Notes under the pieces: model-generated
Told to the model about the DNA's origin: nothing
Seen by the model: the letters and a program-made list of their open reading frames with translations, nothing else
Databases searched by the model: none
IMG/VR virus record: IMGVR_UViG_3300032080_000001
Location: 1 to 64,000 of that record
Length of the DNA: 64,000 nt
Reading direction: 5' to 3' (one strand)
DNA from: a virus
Translations under genes and position numbers: made by a program
Shown here: positions 1 to 6,864 of the stretch, piece by piece
How positions within the stretch are numbered: the stretch's first letter is position 1
How the letters are laid out: each line of letters starts with the position of its first letter

Positions 1-124
1 ACCGGTAGTCGCGCGGCGCTTACCGACAAACGCTCTCCGGTGACGCTGTCTCTCCTGAAATCATACAGGGCAGGTCTGCACCGCACCGTTCGACGGGGCG
101 CCCGCGACACCAAATGTACACGTT

Positions 125-152
125 GGGCCTGTCAGCTTCGGTTGACAGGCCC
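125..152 (+). terminator. Stem-loop with UUCG tetraloop overlapping the first promoter
   Basis: A 10-bp perfect inverted repeat (125-134 with 143-152) extends through a G-U and a C-G pair to a UUCG tetraloop, which is a very stable RNA hairpin. It is followed by CTTCGTCG rather than a T-run. Its 3' arm contains the TTGACA of the next promoter, so the hairpin may end transcription of an operon lying before the window while the same DNA starts the next one. Confidence 0.5.
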
Positions 153-171
153 TTCGTCGTACCGGTATATT
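142..171 (+). promoter_or_regulatory. Promoter TTGACA-18-TATATT
   Basis: TTGACA at 142-147 and TATATT at 166-171 are separated by 18 bases, and the spacer ends in ACCGG, giving the motif ACCGGTATATTAC (161-173). Transcription would start near 178, about 35 bases before the GTG at 214. This is one of the best matches to the structural-module promoter class. Confidence 0.7.
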
Positions 172-213
172 ACTGGTAGCCAACACAGTAGACTCAAGTC
201 GAAAGGACGCCCC

Positions 214-510
214 GTGTCGCTCCCGACCATCAACATCCTCACCGAGGTCAAGCACCTGATGCCCGACTCGCTCATGGTGCTGCGCGTCGGCAACCCCGGT
301 TCCTTGGACCCCGCTCAGATGCAGGCGCACCTCGTCCGCGTCCGCGATGCCGTCCGTGGCGCCCAGGAGAATGGGGACTTTCCGCAGGGGAAGTTCGTAA
401 TCATGCGGGACGACATCACCCTCGACGTACTGCCGGAGAAGCTGATGAACGACCTTGGGTGGTACCGTCAGTCGGACGCCGCCTGCCTAACCCCGAACCA
501 GACCCCGTAA
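214..510 (+). CDS. Hypothetical protein, first gene of the terminase-side operon
   Basis: The 98-residue product is not recognised. It is a small, soluble, mixed alpha/beta-looking protein without cysteine pairs, signal peptide or membrane segment. The frame is open from 40, but the start is placed at GTG 214 because a GAAAGGA ribosome-binding site lies at 201-207 and the promoter ends at about 171, so an upstream start would lie before the transcript. The stop is three bases before the next gene, so the two are probably co-transcribed. Confidence 0.6.
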   Translation: MSLPTINILTEVKHLMPDSLMVLRVGNPGSLDPAQMQAHLVRVRDAVRGAQENGDFPQGKFVIMRDDITLDVLPEKLMNDLGWYRQSDAACLTPNQTP

Positions 511-513
511 AAC

Positions 514-1182
514 ATGGCGTTCGAGAAGCTGCGTGCCTCCCCGTGTTTCAAGGAGGCGCACGACAAGTTGGAAGCGGGTATCGCGGCCGAGAAGGTGGCC
601 GCCTGGGCGCAAGACGAGCGGAACTGCTACGACGGCATCAAGCGGGACTCCCTCGTCCGGGCGCTTTACCGCTACAAGAAGAGCGAGGTCCCCGTGACGG
701 CGGCGCAGATCGTCGCCTCAGCAGACCCGCATACCGGGAAGCCCGCGCTCACCGTCTGGAATCGTATCCAGGGCATGGAGCGCGGGCTGAACGAGCTGGA
801 GGAGCTGGAGAAGCTCTACATCCTCCAGCTCACGCGCATCAACCGAGGTGTGACCATCGAGGAGACCATCAACTTCACGAACAAGGATGTACGACGGGAC
901 GTGGAGTTGGCGAAGGACATCCTCACCACGATGACCGAACTCAAGATGAAGCTCGGCGTCTACAAGCAGGCCGACCACAACCTCAACATCACGGCGAGCG
1001 TCCAGAGTACGCACCACCAAGTCATCGAGAGTCTCGACCCCAGCTCTCGGAAGCAGTTGGGAGGGGTAGCCCGGACACTTCTGGAGCAGCTTACGAAGGC
1101 GCTGCCGCCCGCCGCTATTCCGGAAGGGATTCCGGCTGGGGGCAAGGTGGTGGAGGCGGACTACGAGCTGGTGGAGAAGTAG
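514..1182 (+). CDS. Possible small terminase subunit
   Basis: This 222-residue protein is mostly helical. The N-terminal 70 residues are rich in Lys/Arg and could hold a helix-turn-helix, the middle (about 85-150) reads as long helices, and the C-terminus is acidic. That arrangement and the position ahead of the large terminase suit a small terminase subunit, which recognises phage DNA and hands it to the large subunit. No diagnostic motif was seen, and a 2-kb gap containing other genes separates it from the large subunit, so it could be another DNA-binding protein. It abuts the preceding gene with a three-base gap. Confidence 0.4.
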   Translation: MAFEKLRASPCFKEAHDKLEAGIAAEKVAAWAQDERNCYDGIKRDSLVRALYRYKKSEVPVTAAQIVASADPHTGKPALTVWNRIQGMERGLNELEELEKLYILQLTRINRGVTIEETINFTNKDVRRDVELAKDILTTMTELKMKLGVYKQADHNLNITASVQSTHHQVIESLDPSSRKQLGGVARTLLEQLTKALPPAAIPEGIPAGGKVVEADYELVEK

Positions 1183-1212
1183 TCCCAAAACTCGCGGGGT
1201 AAGGCCAAACTT

Positions 1213-1230
1213 CTCCCGCGCTGGCGGGAG
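1213..1230 (+). terminator. Short hairpin after the 514-1182 gene
   Basis: CTCCCGC (1213-1219) pairs with GCGGGAG (1224-1230) around a four-base loop, 31 bases after the preceding stop codon. No T-run follows, so termination is uncertain. Confidence 0.3.
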
Positions 1231-1307
1231 TGATCGACCCCGTGCCCGCAGGGCCGGGTGATCGCGGCCAGCGGGAACCTCAAACGCCTGCGGGAGCAGC
1301 GGCGTCT

Positions 1308-1356
1308 CGTTGTTGTTTAGTACCTGTAGATTGATAGTATAGTACCTATATATTAA
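1308..1356. other. AT-rich tract, possible DNA unwinding element
   Basis: The tract contains TTGTTGTTTAG, TAGATTGATAGTATAG and CTATATATTAA and is strikingly AT-rich against its surroundings. It could be the unwinding element of an origin. It also holds -10-like words (TAGATT, TAGTAT, TATATT), so it could instead or additionally be the promoter for the gene at 1585. Confidence 0.4.
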
Positions 1357-1450
1357 GCGGGCCTTGGCAACTCTCGCTGACCCGAAAGTAAAGTTGTCCT
1401 AACTACCGTCGTAGCGAAGGTTTACGTGAGTTTCGGTGAACAGAACGACC

Positions 1451-1564
1451 TGGCCGGAAAATCGGCCACCTCCCGATGACCTGGCCGGAAAATCGGCCAG
1501 GAAGAAAAACCGAAAGGGCCGGAAAATCGGCCACCTCCGACGCACCCGGCCGGGAGACCGGCCA
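1451..1564. repeat. Four 18-bp palindromic repeats (iteron-like)
   Basis: Copies start at 1451, 1482, 1516 and 1547. The first two are TGGCCGGAAAATCGGCCA, the third differs in its first base, and the fourth is the diverged CGGCCGGGAGACCGGCCA. Each is a near-perfect inverted repeat around a short AT-rich centre. The 31-34 base spacing is about three helical turns, which would place bound proteins on one face of the DNA. The same palindrome recurs twice at 40513-40553. Confidence 0.75.
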
Positions 1565-1584
1565 CCCCACAGGAACGACGACCG

Positions 1585-2091
1585 ATGGACAACACGCCGC
1601 GTATTTATCTCGGAGGCCCGATTCACGGCCTCACCCAGGACCAGGCAAACGGCTGGAGGCAGCAGGCCGCTCACCTCCTCGCCCCGGAGTTCGGGGTGCT
1701 CGACCCGATGGAGAACAAAGTCATCATCGGTACCGACTACTCGCACTACACCGACGAAGAGCTGGTCGTGAAGGACCTGCTCTCCATCCAGCGTGCACGG
1801 GCGGTGCTGCGCTACACGCCCGGCCCCACGCACGGGTCGGACATGGAGACTTTCTTCGCCTCCCACAACCACGGCATTCCCGTCGTGACCTGGGGCCCCG
1901 GCCAGGGCGACCGCAGCAAGTTGTCGCTGTGGCTTCGGCGGTTCACCGTCAAGAACTTCGAGACCCTCGAAGAGGCTGTGGCCTACCTCAAGGGGTACTG
2001 GACGTACCCCGGCGACGGCCTGGCCTCAGTACCCGTCATCGACCACCAGAATCTCGACCTGTTTCGCCCCGTACACCGCCTTGCGGCCTAA
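1585..2091 (+). CDS. Nucleoside 2-deoxyribosyltransferase-like protein
   Basis: The 168-residue protein opens with a beta strand and the IYLGGPIHG loop, and later has PGPTHGSDMETFFA followed by a hydrophobic strand. This matches the Rossmann-like nucleoside 2-deoxyribosyltransferase superfamily, where the early Gly-rich loop binds the sugar and a Glu in the GxxxE-type helix is the nucleophile. Enzymes of this group cleave or exchange the base of (deoxy)nucleosides or nucleotides. A second, diverged relative lies at 61589. ATG 1585 follows GGAACGACGACCG and lies directly after the palindrome cluster. A role in nucleotide salvage, base modification or nucleotide-signal breakdown is possible; the substrate cannot be told. 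Confidence 0.65.
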   Translation: MDNTPRIYLGGPIHGLTQDQANGWRQQAAHLLAPEFGVLDPMENKVIIGTDYSHYTDEELVVKDLLSIQRARAVLRYTPGPTHGSDMETFFASHNHGIPVVTWGPGQGDRSKLSLWLRRFTVKNFETLEEAVAYLKGYWTYPGDGLASVPVIDHQNLDLFRPVHRLAA

Positions 2092-2106
2092 TCTGGAGAC
2101 ACGCAC

Positions 2107-2451
2107 ATGCCCCGTGGAGTGAAGAAGAAGGACCCGAACGCCCCGCTGCCGAGCACGCCCGAGGAGGCGCTGGCGGGCACCCCCACCGAGGACAAGGCCG
2201 AGGTGGCGCGCATCCTGGAGGCGAACGCCGCGCTCCAGGCGGAGCTGGCCGAGGCCAAGAAGGGAAGTGCTCACGCTGCCGCGCCCTCGGGTGCCGAGAC
2301 GCCTTCGTCCCATCCGGACGAGGAGGCGCTGGCTCCGTCTCTACAGGCCGTGATGGAGCGTATCCGCGCGTTCGGCCGCGACGGCTACCTGGGCCACCTG
2401 CGCGTGGCCGAGGCGGACCTGCGCCGCGTCATCGTGGACCTGTCCCGCTGA
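2107..2451 (+). CDS. Hypothetical protein with basic N-terminus and coiled-coil stretch
   Basis: The 114-residue product is not recognised. It starts with a Lys-rich segment (PRGVKKKD), passes through a Pro/Glu-rich linker, then has a short Ala/Glu/Leu helix that could form a coiled coil (about residues 38-58) and a second helical segment at the C-terminus. It follows the deoxyribosyltransferase-like gene by 15 bases with GGAGA before the ATG. It may be an accessory DNA-packaging or head protein, but nothing in it shows this. Confidence 0.6.
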   Translation: MPRGVKKKDPNAPLPSTPEEALAGTPTEDKAEVARILEANAALQAELAEAKKGSAHAAAPSGAETPSSHPDEEALAPSLQAVMERIRAFGRDGYLGHLRVAEADLRRVIVDLSR

Positions 2452-2472
2452 CGCGTGGGAGGATACCGGTAC

Positions 2473-2501
2473 TTGACCAGTACGGTCCGTACCGGTATCT
2501 T
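2473..2501 (+). promoter_or_regulatory. Promoter TTGACC-17-TATCTT
   Basis: TTGACC (2473-2478) and TATCTT (2496-2501) lie 17 bases apart and the spacer ends in ACCGG (motif 2491-2503). A second ACCGGTA motif sits at 2465-2477, overlapping the -35. It would drive the terminase operon from the gene at 2552. Confidence 0.65.
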
Positions 2502-2551
2502 ACTCGTACGACGAGACACGACTACTACCCCTACGACGACCGGAAGACACG

Positions 2552-2971
2552 ATGCACCGAGACACCCAGCGCGCGCTCGCCCTCATCAACAACCAGGGCA
2601 TCACGGAGCAGATGGCGAAGCGCCTCAACAGCCCCGTGCTGTACCGCGACCTGCCGAAGCAGCTCGCCGCCGCGAACGAGCCCGTGCGCCGGATGGTTTC
2701 GGCCATCGCCACGAACCTGACGCGCACCGACCTGTCGGTCGCCGCCTTCGTGGAGCTTCTCATCGAGAAGGGCGTGTTCACCCAGGACGAGTTCAACAAC
2801 AAGGAGGTCGAGGTGACGCAGCGCTTCGCGGAGGCCATGAGCCTCGCCCAGGAGCAGGCACAGGAGGAGGCCGGGGACAAGAAGGTCGAGCGCCTCGTGG
2901 AGCCCGTGGGGGTGCTGACCGAGGCGCCGGAGTCCGAGAGTGTCCCCCGGAGCCGCCTCGTGGAGGGATGA
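2552..2971 (+). CDS. Hypothetical protein upstream of the large terminase
   Basis: The 139-residue protein is not recognised. It is largely helical, with a Gln/Glu/Ala-rich helix at about 88-112, and ends in an acidic, Pro-containing tail. It is the first gene behind the promoter at 2473-2501 and overlaps the next gene by four bases (ATGA), so it is translationally coupled into the packaging operon. A small terminase or packaging accessory role is possible because this is the nearest sizeable gene to the large subunit. Confidence 0.6.
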   Translation: MHRDTQRALALINNQGITEQMAKRLNSPVLYRDLPKQLAAANEPVRRMVSAIATNLTRTDLSVAAFVELLIEKGVFTQDEFNNKEVEVTQRFAEAMSLAQEQAQEEAGDKKVERLVEPVGVLTEAPESESVPRSRLVEG

Positions 2972-3165
2972 TGCACTCTGCGATGGTCTATGTCGTGGGT
3001 GTGCTCCACGACACCACCTGGACCGTCGAGGGCGTCTACACGGACCCGAGAGAGGCCGAGGGCATGTGCCTGACGGCCTCTCACTTCGTTGGCCCGGTGT
3101 CGCTGAACACGCCGCTCCCCGAGAGCGTGCACGACTGGCCCGACCTGCTCTTCCCCGTTCCGTGA
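2968..3165 (+). CDS. Small hypothetical protein
   Basis: The 65-residue product begins with ATGATG, whose first ATG overlaps the preceding TGA, and stops two bases before the terminase ATG. The frame is open much further upstream, but the overlap and the GGAGGG at 2962-2967 fix the start here. The sequence has the look of a small beta-alpha fold with an unusual run of aromatic and acidic residues at its C-terminus. No family was recognised. Confidence 0.6.
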   Translation: MMHSAMVYVVGVLHDTTWTVEGVYTDPREAEGMCLTASHFVGPVSLNTPLPESVHDWPDLLFPVP

Positions 3166-3166
3166 C

Positions 3167-5212
3167 ATGACCCTCGACAGGCAGCTGGTAGGGCTACTGG
3201 ATGAGTTGCGCCGGAAGCTCGACCCCGTGGCACAGAAGCACCTCGAAGACCTCGTCAAGTTGACCTCCGGCCAGCCTGACGAGCTTTTGGCGTTGCTCCG
3301 AGACCTGGCGTCGTTCGACTTCAAGTGGACGCCGGTGGGCATGGAGGAATTCGTCCTCTCGCCGGAGTACATGGGGCTCGACGGCACGCGTGGTCGCATC
3401 TTCCCCCGCCTGCTGGACGACCTCATCGAGTTGTTCGAGGACCCTCTCGGCTACGAGCAGGCTGTGATGATGGGCGGCATCGGGTGGGGCAAGTCCACGC
3501 TCTCCGAAGTTGCCCTCTCCCGGATGGTTTACGAGACCTCCTGCCTTGTGAACCCACAGAAGGCGTACGGCCTCATGGACGGGTCCACCATCGCGTTCAT
3601 CAACGCGTCGGTGAACTTGAAGCAGGCCGAGAAGGTGGTGTTCGAGGGTCTCAAGAACAAGCTCGGCGCCAGTCCTTACTTCAAGGAAAAATTTCCCTTC
3701 GAGAAGGACCTCAAGAAGGAGATGCGCTTCCCCGGTAACCTGCTCATCATGCCTGTGGCGGGCTCGGAGCAGGGCACCGTAGGGTACAACGTGCTCGGCG
3801 GTGTACTGGACGAGGTGAACTTCTGGCAGATTACCGAGAAGTCGAAGCAGAACCGGGGACAGGAGTTCGACCAGGCGCGGCACGTCTACGACATGCTCAT
3901 CCGCCGTATGCAGTCCCGCTTCAACGTGGCCGGTAAGCTGCCCGGCGTGCTGCTCCAGGTCTCGTCGTCTAAATACCCGGACGATTTTACCGAGGAGCGT
4001 GCGCGTGAGGTGGAGCAGGCGATGGCCGACCACCTTGCGGACCCGAAGACGAACGCGCACCCGAAGACGCTGGTGCGCCGGTACTCGACGTGGTCCACGA
4101 AGGACCGCGCGGTGTTCCTGCCCGAGGAGTTCTACCTGTACCGGGGCACGACTTCCGACAAGCCCGCCATCTCCACGAATCGCGATGACTTCGCGGACAA
4201 GGACCCGGAGATGGTGGTGCCGGTGCCGATGGACTTCTACGCGTCATTCAAGCAGGACATCCTCGGGTCACTGCGCGACCTGGGGGGGTTCCCGACGCTC
4301 TCCATTGCCCCGTTCTTCACACAGAAGGACCGGCTGATGGAGGCCATTGAGCGCGGGCGGCGAGCGGGGTTGGTGCACCCGTATACGCTGGATGAGACGA
4401 CGCTCGAAGACGGCGCGTACTTTCTTCGAGAGCGCGTTAAGTTCGACCCGACGAAGTGGTACTACGCGCACGTGGACTTGGCGCTGACGAAGGACCGGGC
4501 GGGCGTGGCCGTCGCCCACGTCGCCGGGTGGAAGGAAGTGCAGCGCGTACGAAACAACGTGCTGGTGACGGAGATGGAACCCATCGTTGTGGTGGACTTC
4601 ATGCTCCGCATCACGCCGCCGGAGCAGGGCGAAATCCAAGTGGCCGAGGTGCGTGCGCTGCTCCTCGAACTGCGCTCGTACGGCTGCAACCTGCGTAAGG
4701 TCACGTACGACCAGTACCAGTCAGCCGAGTCGCGCCAGGCGTTCGAGCGCATGGGCATCGAATCCGACAAGTTCTCGGTCGATACCACGATGGACGCGTA
4801 CCACGCGCTGGCCGAGGCCATCCTGGAGGGTCGCCTCGTCATGTATGATTACGCGCCGTTCGTGGAGGAGTTCGTTCGGCTGGAGAGGAAGACGACCGGG
4901 CGGGGCGAGAAGGTGGACCACCCGCCGAAGGGCTCGAAGGACGTGTCCGATGCCGCTGCGGGTGCCGTCTATCACGCCACGATGGCGCGCCACACCGCGC
5001 AGTTGGACCCGAGCCTGGGCGAGACGACAGACTCCCCGGTGGTGGCTGGCGTGACGCTGTGGGCAACGAAGGACGGACGCACCCTCGAACCCACCGTGGA
5101 CACGGCGGGTCGGCTGCTCCCCGGTAAGAAGCTCCGCACGTTGGACGACGTGATGTGGGGCGAGGTGGCGGAGGATGAGGGGGACGAGGACTTCGTCGTT
5201 GGCTTTGCTTGA
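3167..5212 (+). CDS. terL: Terminase large subunit (DNA packaging ATPase-nuclease)
   Basis: This is the motor that cuts concatemeric DNA and pumps it into the prohead. The 681-residue protein has a Walker A loop GGIGWGKST at about residues 103-111 and a Walker B strand ending in the acidic pair D215-E216 (VLGGVLDE). The C-terminal RNase H-like nuclease shows a strand with D437 (HVDLALTKDRAG) and a later D595 in KDVSDAAAGAVYH. Length and layout fit the family. It starts one base after the preceding stop. It acts on the portal encoded next. Confidence 0.93.
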   Translation: MTLDRQLVGLLDELRRKLDPVAQKHLEDLVKLTSGQPDELLALLRDLASFDFKWTPVGMEEFVLSPEYMGLDGTRGRIFPRLLDDLIELFEDPLGYEQAVMMGGIGWGKSTLSEVALSRMVYETSCLVNPQKAYGLMDGSTIAFINASVNLKQAEKVVFEGLKNKLGASPYFKEKFPFEKDLKKEMRFPGNLLIMPVAGSEQGTVGYNVLGGVLDEVNFWQITEKSKQNRGQEFDQARHVYDMLIRRMQSRFNVAGKLPGVLLQVSSSKYPDDFTEERAREVEQAMADHLADPKTNAHPKTLVRRYSTWSTKDRAVFLPEEFYLYRGTTSDKPAISTNRDDFADKDPEMVVPVPMDFYASFKQDILGSLRDLGGFPTLSIAPFFTQKDRLMEAIERGRRAGLVHPYTLDETTLEDGAYFLRERVKFDPTKWYYAHVDLALTKDRAGVAVAHVAGWKEVQRVRNNVLVTEMEPIVVVDFMLRITPPEQGEIQVAEVRALLLELRSYGCNLRKVTYDQYQSAESRQAFERMGIESDKFSVDTTMDAYHALAEAILEGRLVMYDYAPFVEEFVRLERKTTGRGEKVDHPPKGSKDVSDAAAGAVYHATMARHTAQLDPSLGETTDSPVVAGVTLWATKDGRTLEPTVDTAGRLLPGKKLRTLDDVMWGEVAEDEGDEDFVVGFA

Positions 5213-5231
5213 CCGTACCGGTAGCCTACCG

Positions 5232-5260
5232 TTGCGCTACCGGTTGAGTCTGCTTATCTT
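5232..5260 (+). promoter_or_regulatory. Promoter TTGCGC-17-TATCTT, with upstream ACCGGTA motif
   Basis: TTGCGC (5232-5237) and TATCTT (5255-5260) are 17 bases apart. The motif ACCGGTAGCCTAC lies just upstream at 5217-5229 and TACCGG follows the -10. It would give a short leader for the portal gene at 5294. Confidence 0.5.
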
Positions 5261-5293
5261 TACCGGACTCGGAACCCGAACGATGGAACGCCT

Positions 5294-6853
5294 GTGAACC
5301 TCATTCTGGAGAATCTCCTTGACCGCGTAACGTCGCGCTGGCGCGTGGCGAACCCGGTCGTGCCCGCGAGCCAGACCACCGAGGTCCGGCCCGAGGGCGA
5401 CGACCTGGAGAAGGACCTCCCGCTCGGGTTCGACAACGGGGCGTGGGGCTACTACGTCAGGATGATGAAGCTCGTCCGGTCGCGCCGGGAGCTGTACGCG
5501 ACCTACGACGAGATGGACGAGGAACTCCCCGAGTTCTCTTCGGCCATGAACATCTACGCCGACAATGCCACGCGCGGTGACTCGGACGGGTCCGTGCGGC
5601 TCACGCTCAAGAGCGAAGACGCGCGCGTACAGAAAATCCTCACCGACACGCGCGACCTCCTGCGGCTGGAGGACAAGCTCTGGCCGCTGGCGCGCGACCT
5701 GGCGAAGTACGGCGAGCGGGCGGTCGAGAACATCGTTCACGAGGACACGTTCGACATCATCCGCCTCAAGCCGCTGCCGACCTCGCACATCATCGAGCGG
5801 TACGACGAGTACGGGCGCCCGATGGACCCACCCTTCGCCCAGCTGGACGACAAGGGCGAGCAGGTGGCGACGTTCGAGGACTGGCAGGTCATCTACTTCG
5901 CCAACAAGAAGAGCCTCTCGGACACCTTCGGTACCAGCCTCGCGCGCGCGGCCATCCGCGCGTGGCAGCAGTTGCGGATGATGGAGGACGCCGTCGTGAT
6001 CGCCCGGCTGACTCGGGCGCACAACCGTCTGGCGTACCTGGTGGACACCGGCTCCCTCACCCCGCAGGAGGCGCAGAAGCACCTCCAGAAGGTGAAGGCC
6101 CATCTCTCGAAGCGCCGCACCATCGACCCGAAGACCGGGAAGATGGACACGTCCTACAACCCCATGCAGGTTGAGGCGGACGTGTTCGTGGCGACGAACA
6201 AGGAGTCGAAGGCTGACGTGAAGGTGCTCCAGGGCGACCTGACGGTCGGCAACCTGGCGGACCTGGAGTACTTCCAGCAGAAAATCTTCACCGCGCTCCA
6301 GGTACCGAAGCCGTACCTGGCTCACGAGAAGGACACGCGGACGAAGAGCGTCGTCACCGCGCAGGACATCCAGTTCGCGCGGTCGGTGCGGCGCATCCAG
6401 CAGGTGATGGCCGAGGGGCTGCGCAAGCTGTTCGACTTCGCCCTCCTGCTCAAGGGCATCAACCCGAGGAAGGTGCAGTATACCATCGGGTTCCCTGTCA
6501 TCAGCATCGTGGACGACCTGCGCGTGTGGCAGACCGAGCAGTTGAAGATGCTCGTCGCGCAGATGATGAAGCAGAACTTCTGGCCTTCCGACGAGTGGAT
6601 TTTCATCCATCTACTCGGGTACGACAGCGACGAGGCCAAGCTGGTGCTGCGCGACCAAAAGAAGCCCGACGAGTTCAACGGGCTGTACCAGGCGCCCAAG
6701 GTGGGCGCAACCGCCAACAATGCGAAGACCGGCGAGACGGAATCGGTGGAGTTCGCGGCGCGGTTGGCCGCGCTGGACGAGGGCCAGCGCGAGCAGGTGG
6801 CCGAGGCCATCGAGACGCTGCGGCTCATCACTGACTGGAAGCTGGCTGCGTAA
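5294..6853 (+). CDS. Portal protein (T4 gp20-like)
   Basis: The portal forms the dodecameric ring at one head vertex through which DNA enters and leaves and to which the neck attaches. The 519-residue protein matches the T4-type portal pattern: an N-terminal segment with EMDEELPEFSSAMNIYADNA, a central region, and the stem-clip segment ending with FFQQKIF-like EYFQQKIFTALQVPKPYL followed by a long helical crown. It starts at GTG 5294; a nearby ATG at 5283 is out of frame and closes quickly. It sits between the large terminase and the head maturation genes, as expected. Confidence 0.88.
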   Translation: MNLILENLLDRVTSRWRVANPVVPASQTTEVRPEGDDLEKDLPLGFDNGAWGYYVRMMKLVRSRRELYATYDEMDEELPEFSSAMNIYADNATRGDSDGSVRLTLKSEDARVQKILTDTRDLLRLEDKLWPLARDLAKYGERAVENIVHEDTFDIIRLKPLPTSHIIERYDEYGRPMDPPFAQLDDKGEQVATFEDWQVIYFANKKSLSDTFGTSLARAAIRAWQQLRMMEDAVVIARLTRAHNRLAYLVDTGSLTPQEAQKHLQKVKAHLSKRRTIDPKTGKMDTSYNPMQVEADVFVATNKESKADVKVLQGDLTVGNLADLEYFQQKIFTALQVPKPYLAHEKDTRTKSVVTAQDIQFARSVRRIQQVMAEGLRKLFDFALLLKGINPRKVQYTIGFPVISIVDDLRVWQTEQLKMLVAQMMKQNFWPSDEWIFIHLLGYDSDEAKLVLRDQKKPDEFNGLYQAPKVGATANNAKTGETESVEFAARLAALDEGQREQVAEAIETLRLITDWKLAA

Positions 6854-6864
6854 GAAAGGGACTC

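Larger units (their letters stand above)
1183..1584. other. 402-base non-coding region, candidate replication origin
   Basis: No credible gene lies here. In order it holds a short hairpin (1213-1230, CTCCCGC/GCGGGAG), GC-rich sequence with repeated GCGGGA words, an AT-rich tract at about 1308-1356 that stands out in this GC-rich genome, and four evenly spaced 18-bp palindromes (1451-1564). An AT-rich unwinding tract beside repeated initiator-type sites is the usual layout of an iteron origin. Two further copies of the palindrome lie inside the replication initiator gene at 40.5 kb. Origin function is an inference. Confidence 0.5.

Noticed and set aside
1308-1356. Reading the AT-rich tract only as a promoter for the deoxyribosyltransferase-like gene
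   Set aside because: It contains -10-like words but no -35 at the correct distance, and the next start is over 200 bases away across the palindromes. The promoter use is possible but not sufficient as an explanation.
1436-1771. Plus-strand frame across the palindromes at 1.45-1.57 kb
   Set aside because: Its repeated words (WPENRP) simply translate the palindromes, and it runs into the next gene's other frames. No ribosome-binding site fits it.
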